Of a stretch of 64,000 bases of DNA, positions 20,790 to 32,234 are shown in pieces. The stretch covers positions 236,551-300,550 of the forward strand of contig JAJOHG010000039.1 in NCBI GenBank assembly GCA_021029095.1, read 5' to 3'. The stretch's first letter is position 1. Each line of letters begins with the position of its first letter. The notes below the pieces were generated by a model that was given only the letters and a program-made list of their open reading frames with translations, made no database searches and was not told the origin of the DNA. Position numbers and translations under genes: made by a program. This DNA comes from Phellopilus nigrolimitatus. Lineage: Eukaryota > Basidiomycota > Agaricomycetes > Hymenochaetales > Hymenochaetaceae.

Positions 20790-23700
20790 ATGCAGGTGCA
20801 CACAGACCGGCGTCCACGACGCCAGGACACCTTCGACCTCCGCAACCAGATCCACCCCGACGATACTGTGCATGCCCACCAGCACTACGCCCAGGCTGGC
20901 CTCACGTCCGACTCCGAGCACTCGGTAATGGAGGACTCGTCTGACGCGGATGGCGAGGACGTCGGGCAGGACTCCATGGATGTCCTGGAAAACTCGTACG
21001 GCGCAGAGCGTGACCACGACATCGATCCGGACGGGCACGAATCGGACGACGCCATCGGCGACTACATGTCCGACTCGTCCTCCTCGCTCTCCATTCCGAA
21101 CGAGTCGATCGACTTCGACCTCGTATACTCGCTCACCAACTTCGCGGCGACGGTCGAAGGACAGGCGAGCGTCGTTAAGGGTGACAGCTTATTCCTGATG
21201 GACGACAGCAACAGCTACTGGTGGCTAGTTCGCGTACTCAAGACGCAGGAGGTCGGCTACATCCCCGCCGAGAACATCGAGACACCCTTTGAAAGGCTCG
21301 CACGGCTTAACAGGCATCGGAATGTCGATGTACGTGGCTACTAGTTTTACAGGGAATATCTACTGAACACGCTACAGCTCGCCTCCGCGACCCAAGCCGA
21401 AATGGACAGCGCGAATCCTGCTGCCGCCAAATCCACGCGCAACCGCAATCGCGTGCACATTGCCCCCGTCCCGGAAACTGATGCAGGCGAAAAGCGCGCC
21501 GTTGCATTCAGGCCGTCATCCAGCGTCTTCCGCTATCCGCCGGCAGTTTGGAATGAAGAGGACGAAGAAGCAGACGAGGAGTGGGATGATGATGACATCG
21601 AGGTCGAGGACGCGCCTGTCAAGGACGAGACGGGCCAAGTTACTGCCGGGGATGGGGATATCGTACAGATCGACAGGGAAAATGACGAGCAGGCTCCGGC
21701 CGCGCAAAAACAGAATGAGGATGTACCTATGACTTGGGAGGGGCCAGACAACGGTCCTCAAGCGAGCGTCCCCGCCGCGCTCCGACCCGGCGACGCGGGA
21801 ATCGTCGCTGCGCAGAGCTCTGCAGATGTGCAGCCCCAGCAACAGGTCAAAGCCGAGCCCCAGCAGCAACTCCGGAGCCAGACGTCTCGCGAGCGCTTGC
21901 TCGCGCAACAGGAATCTCAAGCTCAGGTACAGCAGGACGCCGATCGTCTCAAAGCCGCCCAGCAGGGCCGGGATACGAGCCCGATGCTTATCGATCCCGC
22001 AGAGGTTACCGAGACAAAGAAGCTCGTCATCACGCCGTCTGTCGCACGCGACGAGCCCGCTGCGCAGCCGAAGCCGCAGCAGACCCAGAAGTCGGGACCT
22101 GGACCGCTGCTACCGAGTGCGATTATCGAGAAGCGTCAGCAGGAGCTCGAACAAGAGCGCAAGCGGACGCGAGAGGAGATCGAAGCTGCCGAGGAAGCGG
22201 CGCGAAAACGTGCGACGAAGGGACGGGAACTGGGTCACGGTCCGCCACCTGCACAGCAGCAAAAGGAGATCGTGCGCTCTGCAAGTCAGGAGACACGTTC
22301 CTCCGTCGGTTCAGGAGGGAGCGGCAACGGGAAGCTGCGCAAGGAGCGGATCGACAAGGAAAAAGAGGCCGAGGAGAGCGAGAAGGACGGAAAGGAGAAG
22401 AAAAAGAAGAGTGGCGTGTTCGCTGGCCTCTTCGGACGCAAGAAGGACAAAGAAAAGAGCGGCAAAGCGTCGATAGAGAATATGGCGGCTGTCGCGGCCG
22501 CAGATACCCGCCATTCGGAAGACTCTGGCGTGTCGAGTGTTCATTCTCAAGGGCAGACGCAATTAACGGCTTCCCCACTGGAGAACGGCCGTGGGGCACA
22601 TTCGCCCGGATCAGGCGTGCGTCCTCAACCTCAGCAGCGCAGTACATCGTCGCCCGTCCAGCAGCAAGCAGCTCAGCAAACTCAGTCTCCATACTCTCAG
22701 GCAGTATCTCCGCCGCCCCAAACCCAGTCTACTCAGCAGCAGCCACAACCCGTTTCTTTACTACGTGAACGTGACCAGCAGCAGCAAGCGCTGTATCAGC
22801 AGTACCTCAAGCGGTCGCCCTCCTCGCCTCCTGACCAACCGTCCTATGCGACGCAGTCCGCGTCGCTCGTCATGCCCACGCAGGGTCCACTTAACAGCTC
22901 GCCCAACAATTCTGGATTCGGCTTGGGGCTGGCGCCCGTGAATGCCTCCTTCCGCACCCAGGGGGGCCGACCGGGCTCGCTCCTACTGTCTCCCGCGTCT
23001 GGTGCCGACGGTCAGAGCGGCTTTGGCGTGCCGGAGCTCAGCGTTATTCGCGTGTTTGCTGGGGTTAACCTGCAGAGTGATGCGACTTTCAAGACCGTGC
23101 TCCTCAACACGTCCACGAGTGCGTCTGAGCTCGTGCGTCAGGCGATGCAGCGCTTCCGCCTCGCGGCAGGCGAAGATGCCAAGGACTACTACCTGACAGT
23201 AAAGCAGGTAGAAGGCTCGAGCTTGAAGCTGAACCCCGAGGAGAAACCACTGGGCGTCTTCGAGCAGCTCGTGGAGGAGGCGATGGAGATGCCGAAGGTT
23301 AAGCGGAGCAGCATGGGCAGCATCAGCTCTATTGCCAGCAACCTTTCGGCACACCCGGCGATTCGAAAACTACCAATGAACGACTTTACGGACGACTCTG
23401 CCGTCAAGTTCTATCTGAACCGGCGTGGTGGGGAGGAGGATGGTGGGCTGCCATACGATGACGAAGACTCCCTTGCCGCCGACACCACCCTCAGTGGTGA
23501 TAGCGATACGTCTCTAGTCATTCCGCGCAGCAACTTCCGCTCGGCTGCGAGTGCAGGGCTCAATAGTGTCAGTCCGGAAAGGTTCAGTTCGCCGTCTGTT
23601 CGATTTGCACTACAGCTTGCCATTCTCCCAGATGAGTTACCAGACAACATGGTCTTCGACCCGCATACGGAGGCGATCGTTTTCAAGGAGACGCTGCGCG

Positions 23701-25332
23701 ACAGATCGCAATCAAGTGCTACTGTTAACCCAGGAATCTCTCAAATCCAGCGGAAAAAGTTCTTCAATTTCCCGAAAAATATCACCGTGGCAGAGGTTAT
23801 CGAGCTCGGTTTGGAACGGTTCGGTATATTGGAGGGTGTTGTTGACGGCGGCGATGAAGTGGAAGATAAGCTTACGAAGAGGCGTAGCTCGTCTCGGGTT
23901 CGTTACACTTTGGCCGTTCAAGTCGATGGGCAAGGTAGGCTTTTTTTTTCGAGTTACAAAAGAAGAGCTTCAAATTGCTGACGATGTGGATTGCAGAACG
24001 TGAACTACCACCTTCGAGCAAGGTCGTTGATGCGTTCCCTCGCCCGCCTATTTATAGACGGTCCGGAGAACTGAAGCGTCGTTCCGTGGATTCTGCCCAA
24101 CTTCTCCTTGGTACAATGGATGATATACAGGAGGATGATCCTGTGTTCGTCCTTCGGCGTGCAGTCGCATATCGAGCGACTTCTACATCGCGTCACCACC
24201 GCCTCTCTGCGCCTCTTGATGAGCTCGCTTTGTCGCATCTGCATCGTGATTCTTCTGCGTCTGATTCGAGTGCTGGAGGTCCTGAGGAGCCGAAGTCCCG
24301 TCAGCCTTCACGGCAGGAAATCATTGCTGCTCAGAGGGCAGCGTCCAGGGCAAATCAAAAGGCCATGCTTTCGACACAGGCTAATGCTCAGCGCGGAGTC
24401 GACGTCATGCTTCCAGACAAAGGCATGCTTCGTAGCCAGAGATATGACACAGACAACAGAATGCGATACTCGTACGTGCAGCCCGATGGCGAGACATACG
24501 ACATCAGCGACATCGTGGAGGAGGAATTCAAAGTTTCTGATTCCACACGCTCCATGACGACGTCAAGTTCCTCGGGCTCAACGAATGACCTGCTCAGTGG
24601 AGTCTTGAACGGCGCGCAGCCGAATGCGTTGATCAACCGGGTACTCAGCAAAATCAATGGCATGAACGGGCCTGTGTCGCAATCGAACTCGGCGTCGACA
24701 TTCCGATCATCACCTTCAATGTACTCTGAGGATACCCAGAGCGACGGCGGGAGTCGAGCGGCGACGCCGACCGCTTCAACAGTCGCTGCGCTGCGGTCGG
24801 CAGCCCCGACAACGACTAAGGACGCCGAAGCGAGCAGATCGCGTTCCGTGACGCCAACGGCCGCTGGGCCAGCATCTAATCAGACGCACCGCTACCAGCC
24901 TTCGATCGAGTCAGTCATGTCTGATACATCTGACTACCGGACTGCGGCATCCGGGACGCCCCTTGCGATGGCGTCTACTCGCGCGATGCTGAGTCCTTCT
25001 CCTCCGCCTCCGCCTAAGAAACCTCGTATCCCGAAGGACGAATTTGGCCTCACGGAGATGCTCGCGATCATCGACTCGAGGGCAATGCTGAACAAGCCAC
25101 CGCCATCGCCTCCGTTGGACGAAGTAGACAAGCTGTTTTTTGGTTCGAACTTGGATGCAGAAAAAATGCATCCTCAAATTCGCGATGTGTATGCAGGCAC
25201 ATTCAAGAAAATGAAGGAGCTGGATGCAGTTAGTACTAGTTTCTTCTCACTTGGCATTTAACCGTTGCTCACTTTTCTTGTTCTATGTAGGAACTTGAGA
25301 CTCTCTTGCAGAAATCTTTACGACTCTTTTAA
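20790..25332 (+). CDS. SH3 and Ras-association domain polarity protein (Bud14/Tea4-like)
   Basis: Four exons fit: 20790-21329, 21378-23934, 23997-25228 and 25291-25332, totalling 4,371 nt (1,456 aa). An acidic N-terminus precedes an SH3 domain (about residues 110-168, with YWWLVRV and GYIPAENIE), then the conserved TPFERLARLNRHRNVDLASA junction typical of Bud14/Tea4-type proteins. RAVAF (about 220-224) fits an RVxF docking motif for protein phosphatase 1. A long Gln/Lys/Glu-rich, probably coiled, middle follows, then a Ras-association-like domain (about 733-820, starting SVIRVFAGV), and a Ser-rich C-terminus with a PPPPPKKPRIPKDEFGL motif. It is likely to act at growing hyphal tips. The ATG chosen is the one after a probable leader intron ending CATCACAG at about 20782; upstream in-frame ATGs would add a hydrophobic run unlike the family. 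Confidence 0.88.
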
Positions 25333-26002
25333 ATAACTCGGTTTTTTCAGTCGCTATCGTCCGCCTTTGGAACCCCTATTTATGTATTTATTGTATTTGG
25401 ATTTACTATTTATCGTCGAACAGGCTATCTAATGATCATTTTCGTTGGCTTTACTATCGTGGGTCTACCAAAGACTCTTCCGTCGATAAGTAAAATTCCA
25501 GGTGGATAAGGAGCCAATTCTGGCCCATCTTAGTATCTATCGTTGGTGTCTAGGTTAAATTATAGAAATAAAAAGGCATTCGCCTCCCCGCGATAAGGGA
25601 AGTCGGTTCCGGCACGAGATGTCGCGTCGTCGAGTTGTCATTCACCATTGCCTATAGTATGCTGCTAGCTCAACTCACAAAAACCAATTAACAAGTCCAT
25701 AATGTACGTTATAATATAGTTAAAGCATAGATAACGCACTGAAACACTGTTTGAACTCTTTTTAGTCTGAACAAGGGGAACCGTCTTCCTTCTTTAGGGA
25801 GGCGAAGACTTTTCTGACCCATCTGTAAATCCTGAAAAAGATCTCTTCTTTGTTGCTTATCATTTGGGATCAGTGAGAACTAGTCTGGCACCGAAGTTCT
25901 GCCCTAGTAGCCTTACTAATCACGAAAAACAGTCGAACAATCAAGAATTTTGTCTAATCGCATGCTTCCTTTTGAGCAAGAGGAAGAATCCACAGTTGAA
26001 TG
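25333..26002. other. Convergent 3' intergenic region
   Basis: This holds the 3' ends of the SH3/RA gene (plus) and the F-box gene (minus). It is AT-rich and I see no repeat or further gene. Confidence 0.6.
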
Positions 26003-27566
26003 CTACGAGTCTACACGAACACGTAAGCCCTCCGCTATGCATTGAACAATCGACTCCCTCGCTATAAACCCTTCATGCTCAATCGCGCGATCCATCATTG
26101 CGCTGTTGTCGATCGAGATGTCCTGCAAAACTCGGTTGCCGCACCTCCAACGAGACAGGATCATCTCTTCTAGGCTTGTCACAGGTGTTTCTCTCCGGTC
26201 TCCGTATTGAAGAGTTATTGAACGAAGGAGTGGACAAATATCCGAGTTCGTTTCTGAACGGAGACGGAGAGCATTGGATGAGTTCTGCGAGATATGAAGA
26301 GCGCCGTGAACAAGAATGACCTCCAGAGAAGGCAGCATTCGAAGGGCTCTTATGAGACATTCCTCGCTTTCTCCGCCTTGTGCAGAATCCATTATCTGCG
26401 AGGCCATTAGAAAACTCTGCAGAGGAGGGCGCGAACGATGCATGAATCGTTCGAAGGACCACCACGTATGTACACTGCTAGTTGCGATGCGTGGTATTTC
26501 TATTATCAACTTCTCGAGCGAGGGTAGCGTAAGCGCTTCAAACACTTGTCCGATTATATCAGCTCGATGTTCATTCTCCCAAGGCTTCAAAATAAGTTGG
26601 CGAAGACGACGCAAGTATATGGGAGGATTCCGCTGCAACACTTCATGCGAGACCGTGAACACTCTGAATTTAGCAAACTCCAGGAACGGGGCACAGCGCA
26701 TAAGTGACAAGTAAAGGTCCAATGAGGAGGTGGATCTGGTATTGTCATCAATGTTCACCGTCTGCAGATGCGGCAGAATGGACGAGCAGGGTGCCAGCTG
26801 GACATCCCCCCAGAGATGGAGGCTGCGGAGTTGGGTCGATTGCGAGATATCTACAAGAATCTTCAGAGTTTGTTCGTCCCAACCATACTGCCAATCGATG
26901 AACAGTACCTCCAACAATGGCGAGTCGGCGGTGGCTTTCTTCGAGACTGCTAGGTGCTCCCCCTTCGAGACGAAGTTCTACAATGTTCCATCTCTCGTGA
27001 TGATCCAGTATCGTCGCTACAAACCTGGTGGTGGCTTCTTTAAAGAACATGGATCTTCTCCTTCGTTCCTTCACTTGCTCCAAGCGAGTCAACGTGTGAG
27101 CCTCAATATCTCTCGTGGTGATATGTAGAGGAGCATTCGCAGATCGGTGAAGCCAGAGCACCCATGCAGCACTGACTGTCGCAAAATTGACATCAAGGTT
27201 GGTACCGTTCGCGTCATCATCCAATCTAGTTTGTTCCGTCGAGGGAAGCAGAGGAGGGTGGGGGGTTTCAATAAAGAATGATGCCCACAGGCTCGGACAA
27301 CTCAATACAAGGTGCCGCCAGTAGCGACGAACCTGGGAGAAGTTGAGAGGGGAAGTGGTGCGTGACGCAAATGTAAGATCAACAGGCAGACAGTCCGCAA
27401 AGACCATGAGCAGGATATCTGGGTGATAGAGACATTTCGATGTTTGGCGCGCCTCGAGATCCTGCGGCGATGTCACCAGACGCCCTGCCGGTGGTCCTTG
27501 TTCGCAAGACTCTGGCGACGTAGTCAGAGGCTGCTGACTGTCAGCATGGTCCTTTAGAGACTCCAT
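26003..27566 (-). CDS. F-box/LRR-type protein with one frameshift in a G5 run
   Basis: A large basidiomycete F-box-like family member, expected to serve as substrate adaptor for an SCF ubiquitin ligase. The N-terminal part (from the ATG at 27566) has the F-box-like segment HPDILLMVFADCLP and VRRYWRHLVLSCPSLW. The C-terminal part (26917-26003) has irregular leucine-rich strands (LRSLHLWGDVQLAP, LRRLRQLILKPW, LEKLIIEIPRI). The two halves are in different frames, and the switch falls at a run of five G (minus strand; 26959-26963). Reading four G gives a smooth junction, RLEGEHLAVSKK, with no stop in either half. A sequencing slip or a very recent mutation is more likely than an intron, since no GT-AG pair fits. 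Otherwise about 520 aa, normal for the family. Confidence 0.7.
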
Positions 27567-27923
27567 GATTTATCGTAAGACAAAACCAGATCGACAGTAG
27601 TAGCGCACCATGTCTAAGTCTGCAGACGAATCAGATACGCAAGTTTCATCATCACGTGCACACAACGCGTAAACAATTTGTAAATAAACAGTTGATGCTC
27701 TCGAAGTCTTATGATATCTTTCCTATTCATGATCTCGAATGCTGTTGCTTATGTGAGCTGCCGTTATGCCATGGTCCACTTTCCTCGAAGCTGCAGCTAG
27801 AATAAGTATATCATTAACAATGAAGAATAAGTAAGTATCCGAAAAAAGGCCGCTCCGTATGCATTTAATTTAACGAACTGACAACAGCTTTCCCTCCTCA
27901 AAAACCAAAGAGCCAAAGAAAAA
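27567..27923. other. Intergenic, nothing recognised
   Basis: Short AT-rich stretch between the F-box start and the 3' end of the lactonase gene; it contains the F-box promoter. Confidence 0.5.
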
Positions 27924-29438
27924 TCAGAAACTTTCAAGATCAAGCGCTTTGGATGCAGTCTCCGCGAGGTAGATTGTCGTCTCTGCGAGGATGACGATAC
28001 GCCCGTCGCCCGCAAGAACCATGTTCGAGGACGTCGTGCCGAGGAAGATCTTCCCGATGAGTTCGCCTGTCGGGTTCCACACCTGCACGCCATCGCCCGT
28101 CCCACAGTATACGTTCCCGTTCGCGTCGACCTGTATGCCATCCGGGATGCCGGTGTCGACGTACGCGAACACGCGTCGGTTCGCGAAGGCCTGCGTCGTG
28201 GGGTGGACGTCGAACGCGTATCTGACGGCGAGGAACGGAAAATAAGAAAAAAGACAACATGGCATGTAAAATTATCCTTACATCGTCGCGGGCTTGGTCT
28301 GGTTCGTCACGAAGCCCAGCGCACCCGTGTCCGTGCTTTGCATACGACGCACGTCAGTTCGCGCCTCGGTACGCCCAGGGGAGAGTGCACTTACACAAAC
28401 GCGGTCTTCCCGTCCCCGGTGAACGCAATCCCGTTGGGCAGATCAAAGCCATCCGCGACGACGCGCAGCGAGCCCGTGTCGGGGTCGAGGCGGTACACAT
28501 GGTTCGGGAGGGCCGGCACGGGCCGGAAGCCTTGCAAATATCCATACCTGTCGAACCCTTCAGTCAGTTTCCTCTCGATGGCTTGCAACAAAAACAGCGG
28601 ACTGACGTGACGTCCGTGAAAAAGACCTTCCCGCTCGTCGGGTGCACCTTAACGTCGTTGAGCGAGTTGAACTGCCGCCCGAAGAAGTTATCGACTAGCA
28701 CGGTGACATTGTACGGCGGAGCCGGGTGCACGCGCACGAGACCCCCCGGGAGCGTGGGGCCCCGCCCTTCCGTAGTGAGCAGTATCTCTCCGCGGAAAGG
28801 CGTTCCGCCGTTCCCCATCTGGACCGAGTCGGCCAGCGGGATCTGTGGGCAGACGGCTGAGCAAGATTGGGGAAGGAAGAAGAACGACACGCACCTTCGT
28901 GTAATTCACGAGCCCGCCCGCCTTGATCGCAGGGTCTCCCAACGATATTTTCGAGACCTGATTGTTCTGGTCCAAACCGCTCATGCCGAGCTTCCCCCCG
29001 GCGTTGCTCACGAAGAACACCTCGTCCGTCGCGGAGACCCACGTGGGCGCCTCGTGCGCGAACGCGAAGGACGCGTTTCGCGCGATCGCACGGACAGACG
29101 GTGTCGGGCCGAGGATGTCGAGGAAGTCGCGCGAGAAGATCTGGAAGAACGGAGGCTGCGTGCCAGAAGGGTTGAACATCTGCGAGTCGTTGCGGAAGGA
29201 CGCGGACGACGCGCCGAGGACGGCAAACGAGCGGGGGTCCACAAACTAAAGAGCGCGCGCGTTCAGTGTGATCGAAAACAAAATGGAGATGGGATGGGGA
29301 GCGTACGACCGATTGAGGCGGGACGTCGAACCCGGGCCCTCCGCTGGTTGAGTTCCCCGTACCATTTCCACCCGCCCCATTCACGTGCTCGACCGCGAAC
29401 AGCGCTGCTAACGCCGCAAGGATCACCGTGGCGACCAT
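27924..29438 (-). CDS. SMP-30/gluconolactonase-like lactonohydrolase, copy 1
   Basis: A six-bladed beta-propeller hydrolase that opens sugar or aldonate lactones. Six exons fit: 29438-29310, 29245-28895, 28842-28607, 28547-28395, 28335-28282 and 28221-27924, totalling 1,221 nt (406 aa). A hydrophobic N-terminus (MVATVILAALAALFAVEHVNG) suggests secretion. Family marks are NSLNDVKVHPTSG, FFTDVTYGYLQGFRP (across exons 3/4), LPNGIAFTGDGK, GIPDGIQVDANGNVY and GDGVQVWNPTGELIGK, where N and D residues supply the metal site. The ATG is the first in frame after a TATATAA at about 29523. It is a tandem paralogue of 32235-34085, same orientation, with matching exon lengths except where noted there. The exact lactone is unknown. 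Confidence 0.9.
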
Positions 29439-29522
29439 GACCAGTGGCAAGTTTGAGATTTCTGGCTTGGTGCTGGGATTCGCTGCTGAAAGCTGCCATT
29501 GAAGCGAGAGAGCCAGGCGACA

Positions 29523-29529
29523 TTATATA
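29523..29529 (-). promoter_or_regulatory. TATA box of lactonase copy 1
   Basis: On the minus strand TATATAA lies about 85 bp ahead of the ATG at 29438. Confidence 0.5.
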
Positions 29530-29579
29530 CAAGCGGAAGGATATACGACCGTGCACCCGCATGACCGTCTTAGCGAAGA

Positions 29580-30060
29580 GGCCAGAAGCTTACAAGTTAT
29601 AATTAGCGCTGTGCGTTCTGTCGCACGTGTCGTAACCGGTGATCGGATATCTGACTCTGAGACGCGACGCGACGCGACTTGAAATGCTCACGTGATTATA
29701 TAGGGTCGGGTGAGTGGGTCTATCTCCACTGATTCTCCAGCCAAACTTTGCGGCCCGTGCTCAACTAATTTTCCGGATGCTGCGAACTCCCTGTCAGCGA
29801 CTTAAGGAAGAGCAGAGTTTCCAGCATAATAAGCAGAGTAATGAGAGACAGCACTCTCAAGAAAAAGACACGAGGACTGTACGTCTCAGAGTTCATAACA
29901 AAGCCATTTGAAGATTTGAAGAAATTTCGAGTTGTTGAATTCTGACCGCAGAATCGCAGCTGATCTTTCGATGTTGTCTTTTCTTCTTCATAGATTACGT
30001 AACGATCTCTCGCGTAATCGGAGACATCCTCTTCTCTTGATGCTTCATCCTTTTACTTAG
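29580..30060. other. Upstream region of lactonase copy 1, no gene
   Basis: Contains the GACGCGACGCGACGCGAC triplet-like direct repeat near 29660-29678 and otherwise only short frames. Confidence 0.4.
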
Positions 30061-30480
30061 CGGGAATGGTTTTTGCTTGGTGAGGTCTGAGCAGAAACAC
30101 CTGATACAACGTAAGCGCAGTCTTTTGCGTAGTGTGCGAACGTCTGTATTGTCGACTAAACTAATACACAGGTAAGCTAGTTTAATGAAGAAAGCAAAAG
30201 TAGAACAGAAAAGGTATGATGTCGAGAGCTCACCTCAGTCATCGCAAGGTGGTGCGAGCGTCTTGAGGTGGGCGGAAGAATATAGTTTATTCTTATACTA
30301 ATGGTTTTCGGGCTTTTGGAAAGCCGCTTTACACAGCAAGAGAAAGGGGTCTCCTTCGCCAAACAACAAGACCGACAATTTGTTTTACAGTAAAGACGCG
30401 AACCTTTCAGCAGATTCTGACGGTAATGGTCTGACCAATGACCGTAGTGTGAGCGTCTGTCACAATGGACAGTCTGCTGC
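30061..30480 (-). mobile_element. LTR-like element, second copy (reverse strand)
   Basis: The reverse complement resembles 8960-9470: a CCAAT-like ATTGGTCAGACC, the AAGCCCGAAAACCA block, a TATA-like AGTATAAG, then the leader. It contains the same leader arrangement: one copy interrupted by 57 nt (30177-30233, GTGAGC to AAACTAG on the minus strand) and a second, intron-less copy at 30100-30143. It is more diverged than the 9-kb copy, so the arrangement is old. Confidence 0.5.
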
Positions 30481-30570
30481 TGCGGCTGCCGACTATTGCA
30501 TTCAGCTGTCCCGTGCCTCGAGTGTCTTTTAATTTCTTCTTCCTGAACCCCCTTTCCTTCTTTTGCTCTG

Positions 30571-30591
30571 AGGGGGGGGGGGGGGGAGGGG
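30571..30591. repeat. Poly-G tract
   Basis: A run of 15 G followed by A and GGGG, inside otherwise unremarkable sequence. It could form G-quadruplex structure and is prone to length error in sequencing. Confidence 0.8.
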
Positions 30592-30829
30592 TGCTCACTG
30601 GTGCTATTTCCAGCCGCATTTCCACATCCCTAAGTCAATCCCAGAATAGCAACTTTTGGAAGGTTCCTTGGGAATTACTTGTGATCGACAAACCGTCTCG
30701 CGTCATATCTTTACTCGAATTCGCCAGATGTTCACCATGGCTCGAGCTCGCTGAGATCAAGCTGAGATCGCTGCGAGATACAGTCTTTTAATGGATGGAT
30801 ATGCAGGTCATTGAACACTCTCCGTTAAC

Positions 30830-31290
30830 ATGGACCAGGCAGCCGTCGACGAAACTGCCCTTCCGGAGGGTGCTTGCATCACCGCAGAGATCCCGAACAC
30901 AGCCATCGCCCTCCTCGGAGCAATTGTGAACAATCCATATCGCCTCGCCCCACTCACTGCTGTCATCCGCGATGGCGCATCCGCAAGCGATGTACAATCT
31001 ACGCACCTGCGGTGCGCCTGCCTGTCGTTGCCGGCCAGACAGGAGGGACACTGTCGAGCCGGTGAAAGTTGCACCTCAACTGAAGGGTCGTCTCTACCTC
31101 TTCAATCACTTCCTCACCCATGTTCCAGGTAGCAGGTAACAACCCTCTATTCAAGTGGAATGCACTGCAAGGCGGCGCAGCGGAGTGGAACTGCGTGGGT
31201 ATATAACTCTGGCGTGTGGGCGAAGTGGGCCAAGTTCGAGGAGCAGCGCGTGAAGCTCAACAAAGCGCGCGTGCGTGCCCTGTCAAAATG
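30830..31290 (+). pseudogene. Decayed enzyme gene fragment, perhaps aryl-sulfotransferase-like
   Basis: Forward frames carry coherent protein-like blocks: PNTAIALLGAIVNNPYRLAP with LTAVIRDG, then in a shifted frame YAPAVRLPVVAGQTGG, then in another VKVAPQLKGRLYLFNHFLTH and NPLFKWNALQGGAAEWNC. The frames do not join without frame changes and no start-to-stop model fits. The first and third blocks recall the N-terminal part of arylsulfate sulfotransferases (ASST), but I hold this only weakly. It is a relic, with the 3' part lost. Confidence 0.4.
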
Positions 31291-31789
31291 CCTTGCCTGT
31301 GGTTGTTGTGTGTGCTCGTGTCCGCATGCAGGAGGCGGGAATGTGGGACTCAGGTACGTGTGTGGTTACAGATGGTTATAGAGGTCGGTCGCTCTTAGGA
31401 AGGACAGACATGTGCACAATCAAGGGCAGCTTGACGAACCAAAAGAACGAGCTAGCGAGAGCGGGGTGGGAATACAGTGTAGCAGGCACCATCCAGAACG
31501 TGCTTGCACGCGTACACGTTTATTTCGCGCTTCTTTACAGGCTGGGGCTTGGAGCATCCCACCATCTTTCATGGTTTTATTGCAACACAATATTGGATAT
31601 CATTCCTGACTACTACAACATCTGTTATCTAAGTAAGCAGTAGCATTTTCTTCCATTTCTGCCAATCAGCCTTGTCATTTACCATTTCTCCACTGCTAGT
31701 ATGAGGTGAGTACATCTTGAGAAACGAAGGCGAAGCAAGCATAGCGGCAACTGTAGCTTTTTTCAGAGAATAAAGGCCAGCTTGGAATT
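31291..31789. other. No feature recognised
   Basis: Only short frames without motifs lie between the decayed enzyme fragment and the LTR-like piece. Confidence 0.45.
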
Positions 31790-32110
31790 TGTCTGTGAGA
31801 GAATGCATGCTCTTTTTATACTACTGGTTTTCGGGCTTTCGGAAAGCCGTTTTGCTGTATGAAAGAAAGGGGGGAGCGATAAAGAAGAGTAAAGACAAAT
31901 AAACGATATGTAAATATCTATTCTATTGGGCAATGAGAAACGAGGGAGAACGGTGGACAATCTGGAGTAGTGCACGGACAACTGTTCACCCGTGTACCAG
32001 CCAATCACGGCACGGTGAGCTTCGTGCTCATGGAGCCGAGACGCTGCGCTCGTGACGGCAAATCCGAGCACGCGACCGGTGCGCGCGCGGGACGGGGCTC
32101 TGCCAACTTG
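31790..32110 (-). mobile_element. LTR-like element, third (partial) copy
   Basis: The reverse complement aligns with 8935-9235: CGAGCACGCGACCGG-type GC-rich start, TGATTGGCTGG, a long pyrimidine stretch, AAGCCCGAAAACCAGTAGTA and the TATAAAAA box. It lacks the repeated leader seen in the other two copies. Confidence 0.55.
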
Positions 32111-32234
32111 CGCTCCGACACACTTGTCTAAATTACTTACATACAACCAACTTGTCGAAACTAGCCGTCTTCTCCTGCTCCGCATCTTTTCTCAGTCATA
32201 CAATTTCAGCATACTCTCAGCAACTTCTCTTCCC

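Noticed and set aside
22123..22692. 189-codon antisense frame
   Set aside because: Antisense shadow of the same low-complexity coding region, no motif.
21734..22768. 344-codon open frame inside the SH3/RA gene
   Set aside because: It is a second frame of a GC-rich, Gln/Arg-rich coding region; the frame used by the SH3/RA gene has the domains and the splice junctions.
28259..29440. 393-codon forward frame
   Set aside because: Antisense to the first lactonase gene, whose reverse-strand exons carry all family motifs and sum to an exact frame.
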